NCBI GenBank assembly: GCA_002698425.1
Contig: NZXU01000101.1
Coordinates: forward strand, 191,389 to 255,388
Direction: 5' to 3'
From: Ahrensia sp.
Lineage (GTDB): Bacteria > Pseudomonadota > Alphaproteobacteria > Rhizobiales > Rhizobiaceae
DNA: 64,000 nucleotides
The notes below the pieces were generated by a model that saw only the letters and a list, made by a program, of their open reading frames with translations, ran no database searches and was not told the DNA's origin. Below, piece after piece: positions 32,519 through 45,883 of the stretch (the stretch's first letter is position 1; each line of letters begins with the position of its first letter). Position numbers and translations under genes: made by a program.

Positions 32519-33585
32519 CGGGCGGTCTCTTGCGGGAACAGCAGGCAGGAATCCCCGTATGAATAGAAACGATAGCCGGTGTCGATGGCGTGGCGGTACG
32601 CCGCCTGCATCGTCTCCAGCCCGCTAAAGGCCGAAACCAGCATGAACAGCGTCGAACGCGGCAGATGGAAATTGGTCATCAGCACGTCGATGGCCTTGAA
32701 GCGGTAGCCCGGCGTGATGAAGATCTCGGTCGCGCCAGACCATGGCTCGATCGTGCCTTCTTCCGAGGTCGCGCTTTCCAGCAGCCGGAGAGAGGTCGTT
32801 CCAACGGAAACGATCCGTCCACCCCTGGCGCGCGCTTGGTTCAGGAATTGCGCCGTCTTTTCATCGACATGGCCGATTTCGGCATGCATCTTGTGGGCGT
32901 CTGTATCGTCGGCTTTTACCGGCAGGAACGTCCCTGCCCCGACATGCAGCGTCACGAAAGCTCGGTGGATGCCGGCCTCGTCCAGCGCGGCGAACAGTTC
33001 GTCGGTGAAATGGAGGCCCGCTGTCGGCGCGGCGACGGCGCCTTCCTCACGGGCATAGATCGTTTGGTAGTCCAGCCGGTCGCGCGCGTCCTCGGCCCGT
33101 TTCGAGGCGATATAGGGCGGCAGCGGCACATGGCCGACCAGCGCCAGCGCGGCGTCGAGATCGCCGCCGGACCGGTCGAACCGCAAGTCCGCCTCGCCGT
33201 CGACGCCCCGCGCCAGCACTTCGGCGGTCAATTGGTGCCCGTTCGCCGAGAAATCGACCGTGTCGCCGACCTTCAGTTTCTTGGCGCCGCGGATGAACGC
33301 TTTCCAGCAGTCCGGCGCAACCCGCATGTGCAGGGTCGCGCCGATATGCGCCTTCGCGCCATCTGCGCGAGTGCGGTCGCCCTCAAGCTGCGCCGGAATC
33401 ACCTTGGTATCGTTGAAGACGAGCACATCGCCTGCCTTCAGGAACCGCGTCAGGTCGCGCACGCCCGCATCGGCCAGGGGTTCGCCCGGCCGCACGACGA
33501 GCATCCGCGCGGCGTCGCGCGGCGACGCCGGACGGACGGCAATGCATGCCTCGGGCAGGTCGAAATCGAAGGCGTCGACACGCAT
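32515..33585 (-). CDS. queA: S-adenosylmethionine:tRNA ribosyltransferase-isomerase QueA
   Basis: A 356-residue enzyme that transfers and isomerises the ribosyl part of SAM onto preQ1-tRNA to give epoxyqueuosine. Family blocks are the N-terminal [46 protein letters not shown] and the C-terminal [17 protein letters not shown]. It catalyses the step after Tgt, and the two genes are translationally coupled (queA first). Confidence 0.97.
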   Translation of the reverse strand: MRVDAFDFDLPEACIAVRPASPRDAARMLVVRPGEPLADAGVRDLTRFLKAGDVLVFNDTKVIPAQLEGDRTRADGAKAHIGATLHMRVAPDCWKAFIRGAKKLKVGDTVDFSANGHQLTAEVLARGVDGEADLRFDRSGGDLDAALALVGHVPLPPYIASKRAEDARDRLDYQTIYAREEGAVAAPTAGLHFTDELFAALDEAGIHRAFVTLHVGAGTFLPVKADDTDAHKMHAEIGHVDEKTAQFLNQARARGGRIVSVGTTSLRLLESATSEEGTIEPWSGATEIFITPGYRFKAIDVLMTNFHLPRSTLFMLVSAFSGLETMQAAYRHAIDTGYRFYSYGDSCLLFPQETAR

Positions 33586-33607
33586 GGCTTTCGCCCGCCG
33601 AAAGCGG

Positions 33608-34114
33608 TCAGACGTCGGCCGCGACTTTCATCGAGACGATGGAGTCGGGATCGCTCACGGGTTCGCCGCGCTTGATCTTGTCGACATTCTCCATGCCCTC
33701 GATCACCTGGCCCCAGACCGTGTATTGGCGGTTCAGGAAGGACGCATCGTCGAAAACGATGAAGAACTGCGAATTCGCCGAGTTCGGGTTCTGGGCGCGC
33801 GCCATGGAGCAGACGCCGCGTCCGTGATTGGCTTCGTTGAATTCGGCCGCCAGGTCCGGCTTTGAAGAACCGCCCATGCCGGCGCGCGACGGGTCGAAGC
33901 TCTTGGAGTTCTTGTTGCCGAAGCGCACGTCGCCCGTCTGGGCCATGAATCCGTCAATCACACGGTGGAAGACGACACCGTCATATTCGCCGGCGCGCGC
34001 CAGTTCCTTGATGCGCGCGACGTGACCGGGCGCGAGGTCGGGGCGCATCTCGATGACGACGGGTCCGACGGTCGTTTCCAAGAGCAGCGTGTTTTCGGGA
34101 TCCTTGTAGGCCAT
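33608..34114 (-). CDS. ppiB: cytoplasmic cyclophilin-type peptidyl-prolyl isomerase
   Basis: A 168-residue cyclophilin without a signal peptide. Core motifs are [14 protein letters not shown] and [35 protein letters not shown], containing the catalytic Arg and the hydrophobic pocket. I chose the ATG at 34114 with AGGAAAG upstream; the longer frame overlaps the preceding gene. It follows a secreted paralogue, giving a periplasmic-cytoplasmic pair by tandem duplication. Confidence 0.94.
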   Translation of the reverse strand: MAYKDPENTLLLETTVGPVVIEMRPDLAPGHVARIKELARAGEYDGVVFHRVIDGFMAQTGDVRFGNKNSKSFDPSRAGMGGSSKPDLAAEFNEANHGRGVCSMARAQNPNSANSQFFIVFDDASFLNRQYTVWGQVIEGMENVDKIKRGEPVSDPDSIVSMKVAADV

Positions 34115-34151
34115 GTCGCGGCTTTCCTTTTGTTCTTGATGGTGCTGTGAC

Positions 34152-34757
34152 TTATTGCGCGTCCGCCGCGATGACAACCTTGATCATGCGGTCCGGGTCG
34201 CTCACCGAGCCATTATTGGCCTTGGCGCCCTTCTTGATGTTGTCGACGAATTCCATGCCGCTGACGACTTCGCCGAACACCGTGTACTGGCCGTTCAGGA
34301 AATGGCCCTGGTCGAACATGATGAAGAATTGCGAGTTGGCGGAGTTCGGGTTCTGGGCGCGTGCCATGCCGACGGTGCCGCGCTCGAAGGATTCTTCGGT
34401 AAACTCCGCGGGAATATCGGGCAGGTTCGAACCGCCGGTGCCGGCGCGGCCCGGGTTGAAGTCCTCGTTCATGTCGCCGAACTGAACGTCGCCCGTCTGC
34501 GCCATGAAGTCCGGAATCACGCGGTGAAAGGCGACATTGTCATATTCGCCTTCGCGCACCAGCGTCTTGATCTGCGCGACATGTTTCGGCGCGAGATCGG
34601 GACGCAGCCGGATGACTACGTCGCCATCCTTCAGCGTGATGATCATCGTGTTTTCGGGATCGGTCGCCTGTTCCTGCGCCATTGCCGCAGGCGCGGCCAG
34701 TGCGAGACCGACGGTCGCCGCGCATGCGGCCATGAAGACGCGTTTCGTCAGATGCAT
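34152..34757 (-). CDS. periplasmic cyclophilin-type peptidyl-prolyl isomerase
   Basis: A 201-residue cyclophilin with a Sec signal peptide (HLTKRVFMAACAATVGLAL..., cleavage after AMA near residue 27). The catalytic motifs are FHRVIPDFMAQTGD and [21 protein letters not shown]. It is expected to assist folding of exported proteins. It is closely related to the downstream cytoplasmic copy, only 37 bp away. Confidence 0.94.
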   Translation of the reverse strand: MHLTKRVFMAACAATVGLALAAPAAMAQEQATDPENTMIITLKDGDVVIRLRPDLAPKHVAQIKTLVREGEYDNVAFHRVIPDFMAQTGDVQFGDMNEDFNPGRAGTGGSNLPDIPAEFTEESFERGTVGMARAQNPNSANSQFFIMFDQGHFLNGQYTVFGEVVSGMEFVDNIKKGAKANNGSVSDPDRMIKVVIAADAQ

Positions 34758-34783
34758 GGGAAGTTGTCCTCGATGTGAAACGT

Positions 34784-35278
34784 TCAGTTGAACTTCGCGC
34801 GCAGCGCCCTGTCGACGGCGGCGGGTACGAATGGGCTGGTGTCTCCGCCCATCGAAGCGATCTGGCGCACCAATGTGGCGGTAATCGTGCGCACCGACGG
34901 GCTCGCCGGAAAAAACACGGTCTGCAGGTCCGGCGCCATCATCTCGTTCATGCCGGCCATCTGCATCTCGTAATCGAGATCGGTGCCGTCGCGCAGGCCG
35001 CGCACCAGCGCCTTCGCGCCATGCGTCCGGGCGGCGTCGACGATCAGTCCGTCGAAGCTGGCGATCTCAACTGACTCGGATGGAATACCTTCCGATTCAA
35101 TGACTTCATTGATCAAGCTCACGCGCTCCTTGAAGTCGAAAAGGCCCTTCTTGCCGGGATGAGTGCCAATGGCGACGACGACCTTGTCGAACACCGCCAG
35201 CGTCGCGCGCAGCACGTCCATATGGCCGTTGGTGATGGGGTCGAACGACCCGCCATAGATTGCAACATGCTTCGTCAT
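34784..35278 (-). CDS. coaD: pantetheine-phosphate adenylyltransferase CoaD
   Basis: A 164-residue nucleotidyltransferase performing the penultimate step of coenzyme A synthesis. It has the nucleotide-binding [13 protein letters not shown] (10-22, with the T/HxGH-type motif), the substrate loop [16 protein letters not shown] and the C-terminal [18 protein letters not shown], which replaces the usual ISSTLVR. I chose the ATG at 35278; sequence upstream in frame is not family-like. Confidence 0.95.
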   Translation of the reverse strand: MTKHVAIYGGSFDPITNGHMDVLRATLAVFDKVVVAIGTHPGKKGLFDFKERVSLINEVIESEGIPSESVEIASFDGLIVDAARTHGAKALVRGLRDGTDLDYEMQMAGMNEMMAPDLQTVFFPASPSVRTITATLVRQIASMGGDTSPFVPAAVDRALRAKFN

Positions 35279-35336
35279 GGCCGCAGGCTCTAGCCCAGAA
35301 TCGCTTCGCGGGGAAGATGCGCGGCGCTGTTTGCCG

Positions 35337-35753
35337 CTAACCGTTGATGCACTGGACCGGAAAAGCCGAGACGCCTTCGAAGGACAAGACGCCAGCCTCC
35401 GCATAGCTCTTTTCACCAGATGCCTGGAACAGCCGCAGCGAGACGACGATCCCCTCGACATTGGGATCGGTGAAATCGACCAGCACCTGGCGGTCGTCCG
35501 CGAATCCCTGCCCGAACACGATCGGCCGCTCGTCGCCGGTCGGATTGGTCGACCATGTCGTCATCCCGTCGGTCGCGGATGCGCTTAACACGCTTAGAAC
35601 CGGCAGATGCCCGATGCCGATCGAGATCGATGCGCCGGACCCGTCGGTGGCGTCGCAGATGATGTCGCCGGACGCGGCGGCGGGACTGGCGGACAGCATC
35701 GCTGCAACCAAAAGGGCGGCAGCGGCGTTTATGGAATATCGGGCACCGGTCAT
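35337..35753 (-). CDS. secreted protein of unknown function
   Basis: A 138-residue protein with a strong signal peptide ([19 protein letters not shown], cleavage near residue 30). The mature part has two cysteines near its ends (DIICDATD and VQCING), which could form a disulfide, and an otherwise beta-rich, low-charge sequence. I do not recognise a family. The ATG at 35753 was chosen because the signal peptide begins there. Its upstream region is shared with the divergent 28-residue peptide gene. Confidence 0.75.
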   Translation of the reverse strand: MTGARYSINAAAALLVAAMLSASPAAASGDIICDATDGSGASISIGIGHLPVLSVLSASATDGMTTWSTNPTGDERPIVFGQGFADDRQVLVDFTDPNVEGIVVSLRLFQASGEKSYAEAGVLSFEGVSAFPVQCING

Positions 35754-35861
35754 AGCGGTCTCCTGTTCGGCCCCCGCGGCGATTATGCCACGATGTGCGC
35801 GATTGCACATCCGCCGGACACGAAAACCGTTTTGATGGGTCTCAACAAAGGAGACATCCAA

Positions 35862-35948
35862 ATGATCGCTTTCTTCGCAATGTCCATGATGTTCGTCACC
35901 GCCGCCTTCGCCGTTCCGGCTCTTCTGCCGAAGAAGGGCGCGCACTAA
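35862..35948 (+). CDS. 28-residue membrane peptide with strong ribosome-binding site
   Basis: A tiny ORF with a near-perfect Shine-Dalgarno sequence (AAAGGAG, nine bases before the ATG). It encodes one hydrophobic helix (IAFFAMSMMFVTAAFAVPAL) and a basic tail (LPKKGAH). An in-frame ATG at 35834 would add nine residues but lacks such a site. It converges with the LysE-family gene. No family is recognised; it resembles small hydrophobic stress peptides only in general form. Confidence 0.6.
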   Translation: MIAFFAMSMMFVTAAFAVPALLPKKGAH

Positions 35949-35955
35949 GTACCGA

Positions 35956-36582
35956 TCAGACGGAGCGCTTGGCTGCCAGCATCCACAAGCCTCCGCCGAT
36001 CAGGCATGTTCCGGAAATGCGCTCCACGGGCCTGATATTCTTCCGGTTCAGCCAGCTGCCGGTCCGCCCCGCCGCAAAGGCGTAGACACTGTCGCAGACC
36101 GTCGCAACGATGACGAAAGTCGCTCCCAATATCACCGTCTGAGCCGCCGGGTTTCCCGATGTGGACACGAATTGCGGGATGAAGGCGCCGAACAGGAAGA
36201 GCGCCTTCGGGTTGGACCAGATCACCACGAAGCCCTGCCAGACATAGCCCGCCATCGAGCGGGCCTTGACCGATCCATCGGCCTCGCCGAGCGATCCGTC
36301 AGCCCGCCACAGCTTCATCCCCAGCCAAATCAGATAAAGCGCGCCGGCCACTTTCAGCAGGACGAACGCCTCGCCAACGACCGCGACGACCTTGTTCAGC
36401 CCGACCGCGAGAATGGCGATCATCGTCAGGATGCCAAGTTGCGTGCCCGCCACGTTGAGCAATCCGGCCCTCGATCCCGCGCGCAGCGAATTAGCGATAA
36501 TGACCGTTACCGTCGGTCCGGGCACGATGACAATGAGAAAACTGGCGATCGCAAAGGCCAACCAGGCGTTCAAGTCGATCAT
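35956..36582 (-). CDS. LysE/RhtB-family amino-acid exporter
   Basis: A 208-residue inner-membrane protein with about six hydrophobic segments. The family signature is VPGPTVTVIIANSLRAGSRAGLLNVAGTQLG close to the N-terminus, followed by YLIWLGMKLWR and the NPKALFLFGAFIPQFV loop. Members export lysine, homoserine, threonine or other small amino acids; the substrate is not predictable here. It stands downstream of gyrA on the same strand, separated by a strong hairpin. Confidence 0.92.
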   Translation of the reverse strand: MIDLNAWLAFAIASFLIVIVPGPTVTVIIANSLRAGSRAGLLNVAGTQLGILTMIAILAVGLNKVVAVVGEAFVLLKVAGALYLIWLGMKLWRADGSLGEADGSVKARSMAGYVWQGFVVIWSNPKALFLFGAFIPQFVSTSGNPAAQTVILGATFVIVATVCDSVYAFAAGRTGSWLNRKNIRPVERISGTCLIGGGLWMLAAKRSV

Positions 36583-36591
36583 GGAATGGGT

Positions 36592-36632
36592 CTCCGGCTG
36601 CGGCTGTCGTCTCGACTAAGCCACAGCCGGAG
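36592..36632 (-). terminator. strong hairpin after gyrA, no T-tract
   Basis: CTCCGGCTG (36592-36600) and CAGCCGGAG (36624-36632) pair perfectly. After one mismatch, a further four base pairs extend the stem. No T-run follows on either strand. It lies between the gyrA stop and the LysE-family start, so it could block 3' decay or act as a Rho-dependent pause rather than as an intrinsic terminator. Confidence 0.4.
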
Positions 36633-36639
36633 GGTCGTG

Positions 36640-39453
<2,814 letters not shown>

Positions 39454-39619
39454 TGAAGTTATGCTTTGTTGTTCAGAATCATTGGTTTGAAGTTAGCCGA
39501 ACGGGCTGCAAAAAGCGAACATTCGCCCCGTTTTTCCCGTCATTTCGCCAGCCCGCCCGCCAACGCATCATGTAATGTCGCCTCTTGCCGGTTACCACCC
39601 GCGGCTGATAGGCAAAATC

Positions 39620-40249
39620 ATGAACGCGGATCTGCTCATAAACGCCGTCGTGACGCTTTTCGTCACCATCGACCCGCCCGGTCTGGCGCCGCTTTTCCTG
39701 GCTGTGACCGCGGGCATGAACCGGGCCGAACGCAGCCAGGTCGCGCTGCGCGCCAGCATCATCGCTTTCGTCGTCTTCGTGGTATTCGCGCTCGCCGGCA
39801 CGGTGATCCTGCAGCTCTTCGGCATCACGCTCCCGGCGTTTCGGGTGGCCGGCGGATTGCTGCTTTTCTGGATCGCCTTCGAGATGGTGTTCGAGCGCCG
39901 CCAGGAGCGCCACGAGAATACCGCCAAGCGCGCCATCACGCAGGACGAGATCCATGGCGTTTCCGTCTTCCCGCTGGCGATCCCGCTGATGGCGGGGCCC
40001 GGCGCGATCTCGGCGACCATCCTTCTGTCCGGAGATTTCTCGGGCGCGCTCGATCGCGCCGCGCTGATCGGCATTCTGTTCGCGATCGTTGCGCTGACCT
40101 ACGGGGTCTATCTGCTGGCGGAACGTGTCGAGGGCCTGCTTGGCGCGACGGGCCGCACGGTGCTGACCCGCCTCCTCGGCGTCATCCTGTCGGCGCTGGC
40201 CGTGCAATTCGTCGCCGACGGCGTCAAGGCGCTCGTTGCCGCCTCCTGA
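39620..40249 (+). CDS. MarC-family integral membrane protein
   Basis: A 209-residue protein with six predicted membrane segments. The family motif DPPGLAPLFLAVTAGM is at about residues 19-34, then FRVAGGLLLFWIAFEMVF and the central FPLAIPLMAGPGAISATILL. MarC (UPF0056) proteins were once linked to multiple antibiotic resistance, but that was not confirmed and the function is unknown. The ATG at 39620 fits the family start. It diverges from gyrA. Confidence 0.9.
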   Translation: MNADLLINAVVTLFVTIDPPGLAPLFLAVTAGMNRAERSQVALRASIIAFVVFVVFALAGTVILQLFGITLPAFRVAGGLLLFWIAFEMVFERRQERHENTAKRAITQDEIHGVSVFPLAIPLMAGPGAISATILLSGDFSGALDRAALIGILFAIVALTYGVYLLAERVEGLLGATGRTVLTRLLGVILSALAVQFVADGVKALVAAS

Positions 40250-40252
40250 CGG

Positions 40253-40663
40253 TCAGCGCAGCGCGTCCAGATCGACATCCATCCCGGCGCCGCCGAAGCC
40301 GTGAACGCTGTCATGGGCGCGCACGGTGACCGTCGCGATATCATCGGGGATTTCGATGCCTGTCTGCGACCGGGTAAAAGGCTGCTCCGTCTCGTGCGGG
40401 TGCAGCAGCACGCGTTCTCCGTAGACGGCGCCGTCCGGCCCTTCCACCACCCATTTATCGGCATAGTGGTCCCAACCCTCGTCGGCATGGCGCACCGACA
40501 CGTCGAAACGCCATGTGACGGCCGCCTCGCGTTGCGCCTTGACGCCGACGACATCGGCTTCGCCGGCAAAGACCTGAGTCAGCGACACCAGAATGGCGGC
40601 AATGGTCACGAGCGCGATTGACAGCGCCGTGGCGTCAAACCTCGTTCCTCGCCGCGCATTCAT
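40253..40663 (-). CDS. hypothetical secreted or membrane-anchored protein
   Basis: A 136-residue protein with an N-terminal hydrophobic helix (ATALSIALVTIAAILVSLTQVFA), either a signal peptide or an anchor. The mature domain is beta-rich: VTWRFDVSVRHADEGWDHYADKW, GERVLLHPHETEQPFTRS and TVTVRAHDSVHGFGG. The pattern of HADEGW...LLHPHE...HDSVHG with several histidines looks like a small conserved alphaproteobacterial periplasmic family, possibly metal-binding, but I cannot name it. It is 10 bp downstream of ssb on the same strand. Confidence 0.75.
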   Translation of the reverse strand: MNARRGTRFDATALSIALVTIAAILVSLTQVFAGEADVVGVKAQREAAVTWRFDVSVRHADEGWDHYADKWVVEGPDGAVYGERVLLHPHETEQPFTRSQTGIEIPDDIATVTVRAHDSVHGFGGAGMDVDLDALR

Positions 40664-40673
40664 GGTTCAGCCC

Positions 40674-41186
40674 TCAGAACGGAATCTCGTCATCCATGTC
40701 GCGGACGAAATCGTCGCCGCCCGACGGAGCCGATCCGCCACGGTCATTGCCGTAGCCGCCTCCACCGCCGCCGCTGACGCGCTGCTGGCCACCGCCATAT
40801 CCGCCGCCACCGCCATAGGAGCCTTCGCCCTCGCCGCGGCTGTCGAGCATCTGGAGGTCGCCGCGGAAGCGCTGCAGCACGATCTCGGTCGTGTATTTGT
40901 CCTGGCCGCTCTGGTCCTGCCATTTGCGGGTCTGCAGCTGGCCTTCGATATAGACCTTGGCGCCCTTCTTCAGATAGTTCTCGGCGACCTTCACCAGGTT
41001 CTCGTTGAAGATCACGACACGGTGCCATTCCGTGCGCTCGCGCCGTTCGCCGGAATTCTTGTCGCGCCAGGTCTCGGAGGTCGCCACCGAAAGATTGACC
41101 ACCGCATCGCCCGAATTGAGCCGACGGATTTCAGGGTCGGCGCCCAGGTTGCCGACCAAAATTACCTTGTTCACGCTGCCAGCCAT
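40674..41186 (-). CDS. ssb: single-stranded DNA-binding protein
   Basis: A 170-residue SSB: an OB-fold ([17 protein letters not shown]..., [39 protein letters not shown]), a Gly-rich linker with repeated GGGGGYG motifs, and the conserved acidic tip MDDEIPF that recruits repair and replication partners. I chose the ATG at 41186. The gene diverges from uvrA and shares a LexA-type operator with it; a TTGACA -35 element precedes it. Confidence 0.97.
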   Translation of the reverse strand: MAGSVNKVILVGNLGADPEIRRLNSGDAVVNLSVATSETWRDKNSGERRERTEWHRVVIFNENLVKVAENYLKKGAKVYIEGQLQTRKWQDQSGQDKYTTEIVLQRFRGDLQMLDSRGEGEGSYGGGGGYGGGQQRVSGGGGGGYGNDRGGSAPSGGDDFVRDMDDEIPF

Positions 41187-41291
41187 GACGCCAACACTCC
41201 CGCCATTTGTCCATTGAATATGAACATCCACCCTATCCAAGCGCGCGATGCGTCTCCACTCCGACGCGCGATGGTCCACAGGGTCTTTTTT

Positions 41292-41306
41292 GTTCTTGTA
41301 TTGTTC
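41292..41306. promoter_or_regulatory. LexA/SOS box (GTTC-N7-GTTC) between ssb and uvrA
   Basis: GTTCTTGTATTGTTC is an exact match to the alphaproteobacterial LexA operator GTTC-N7-GTTC. It overlaps the predicted ssb -10 element and lies 144 bp before the uvrA ATG. ssb and uvrA are both classical SOS genes, which strongly supports function. Confidence 0.85.
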
Positions 41307-41332
41307 TATCTTTTTCGCGATCACCTTGTCAA
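41303..41332 (-). promoter_or_regulatory. sigma-70 promoter of ssb
   Basis: Minus-strand TTGACA (41332-41327) is a perfect -35. ATAGAA or TAGAAC follows at 17 or 18 bp spacing, inside the LexA box. This gives a leader of about 110 bases before the ssb ATG, and LexA binding would occlude the -10. Confidence 0.6.
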
Positions 41333-41435
41333 GTTTGCACAGGCGAGTCGGCGAAAGTCAGCAGAGATCGCGCGATTCTATCGACATGTGGCTTCGCGTG
41401 CTTAAATGAGAGAAGACCAAACAGTCATCCTTCCC

Positions 41436-44354
<2,919 letters not shown>

Positions 44355-44474
44355 CGCGTAACGCGGCCGCGCCGTTTCCACATCGCCGCCATTGATAGCC
44401 GTCAAGGAATTTCCACAATCGAATTCCTACCTTCCGGCCACCCCGCGAGCACGGGGCACGCAAAGGAGGTATTC

Positions 44475-44963
44475 ATGGCTGAAAACAGAAAGAGCAATGT
44501 TCCTTCCATGTGGTCCGGCGGAATGTTCGACGACTTCCGCAAGGAAATGGACGATGCGATCTCCAGCTTCTTCGGCGGCCAGCGCGGCTGGCCCGCGCCG
44601 TCCAAGGCATGGGGGAACATGCCGGCCGGGCTGGTCAATCCCGCCATCGACGTCACCGAGAACGACGACTCCATCACGCTGACCGCGGAGCTCCCGGGTC
44701 TTGCAGAGGAGGATGTCGACCTGACGGTGCGCGAGGGCGTCCTGACGCTGAAGGGCGAGAAGAAGCATGAGCGCGACGAGGACAAGGACAATGTCCATGT
44801 CACCGAACGCTCCTACGGATCGTTCCAGCGCACCATGCCGGTGCCGGACCGTGTCGATGCCGACAAGATCAGCGCCAAATTCGACAAGGGCGTGCTGAAG
44901 GTCGTTATGCCGAAAAAGGCGGAATCCGTGTCCGCCGCGCGCAAGATCGCCATCGATAAATAG
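44475..44963 (+). CDS. small heat shock protein, Hsp20/alpha-crystallin family
   Basis: A 162-residue class-A-like small heat-shock protein. It has an N-terminal region with FDDFRKEMDDAISSFFGG, then the alpha-crystallin domain (about 50-150): VNPAIDVTENDDSITLTAELPGL, LTLKGEKKHERDE and the A-x-x-x-n-G-V-L motif as ISAKFDKGVLKVVMPK. It holds unfolding proteins in an ATP-independent way. AAAGGAGG precedes the ATG. An intrinsic terminator follows. Confidence 0.94.
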   Translation: MAENRKSNVPSMWSGGMFDDFRKEMDDAISSFFGGQRGWPAPSKAWGNMPAGLVNPAIDVTENDDSITLTAELPGLAEEDVDLTVREGVLTLKGEKKHERDEDKDNVHVTERSYGSFQRTMPVPDRVDADKISAKFDKGVLKVVMPKKAESVSAARKIAIDK

Positions 44964-44990
44964 CGCCTGGAATTTGCAGGATGTGTCAGG

Positions 44991-45017
44991 AACCGGCCGG
45001 TCATCCCGGCCGGTTTT
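44991..45017 (+). terminator. intrinsic terminator after hsp20
   Basis: AACCGGCCGG (44991-45000) and CCGGCCGGTT (45006-45015) form a 10-bp stem around loop TCATC, continuing into TTTT (45014-45017). It lies 27 bp past the hsp20 stop and 47 bp before the DUF72 gene. Confidence 0.75.
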
Positions 45018-45063
45018 CCGCTTTCGGGTTGCCGCCGCCCGCCAGTTGCGCCAAGCATGCGCC

Positions 45064-45876
45064 ATGGCAAATCGCGGCATCATTAGATCGGGCATGGGCG
45101 GCTGGAATTTCGAGCCCTGGCAAGGCGTCTTCTATCCGGACGACCTGCCGAAGAAACGCCAGCTCGAATATGCCAGCCGGGAGGTCACAACCATCGAGGT
45201 CAACGCCACCTATTACGGTTCCCAGAAGCCGGCGACGATCGCGAAATGGGGCGAGGAAGCGCCCGACGGCTTCGTCTTCGCCATCAAGGGCAACCGCTTC
45301 GTCACCAACAAGAAGGTGCTTGGCAGCGCGGCCGAGTCACTGACGAAATTCTTTTCCCAGCAATTGTCCGTCCTTGGCGACAAGCTCGGGCCGATCCTCT
45401 GGCAATTCGCGCCGACCAAGAAATTCGAGCCGGACGATTTCGAGGCTTTCCTGAAACTCCTGCCGGCCGAGGAAAACGGTGTCCGCTTCCGGCACGCGCT
45501 GGAAGTGCGCCACGAGAGTTTCGCCGTCCCGCAATTCGCCGAGCTTGCCGCCCAATACAACGCGGCCATCGTCTATGCGGACCATTTCACCTATCCGGCC
45601 ATCGCCGACGTGACCGCCGATTTCGTCTATGCGCGCCTGCAGACCGGCGACGACGCCATCCCGACCGCCTATGCGCCGGACACCATGGATGCATGGGCCA
45701 GGCGGGCGCTGACCTGGGCCGAAGGCGGTGTGCCGGACGACCTGCCGCTCGCAGCGCCCGACCGCAAGCCGGAACAGACGCCGCGCGACGTCTTCGTCTA
45801 TTTCATCCACGAAGGCAAAATCCGCGCCCCGCACGCGGCGATGGATTTCCTGAAACGCGTCGGCGAGGCCGGCTGA
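45064..45876 (+). CDS. DUF72-domain protein
   Basis: A 270-residue TIM-barrel-like DUF72 (YecE) protein. The opening IRSGMGGWNFEPWQGVFYP and the EYASREVTTIEVNATYYGSQKPATIAKW block are characteristic, as are LGPILWQFAPTKKF and HALEVRHESF. The biochemical function of DUF72 is unknown. The ATG at 45064 fits the family; the frame upstream runs through the hsp20 terminator. It converges with the nnr gene. Confidence 0.9.
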   Translation: MANRGIIRSGMGGWNFEPWQGVFYPDDLPKKRQLEYASREVTTIEVNATYYGSQKPATIAKWGEEAPDGFVFAIKGNRFVTNKKVLGSAAESLTKFFSQQLSVLGDKLGPILWQFAPTKKFEPDDFEAFLKLLPAEENGVRFRHALEVRHESFAVPQFAELAAQYNAAIVYADHFTYPAIADVTADFVYARLQTGDDAIPTAYAPDTMDAWARRALTWAEGGVPDDLPLAAPDRKPEQTPRDVFVYFIHEGKIRAPHAAMDFLKRVGEAG

Positions 45877-45883
45877 TCCGTCG

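Noticed and set aside
39515..39535. Terminator between gyrA and marC (GCGAA-CA-TTCGC then CCCCGTTTTT)
   Set aside because: The stem is 5 bp with a two-base loop, which is too unstable, and both flanking genes point away from it.
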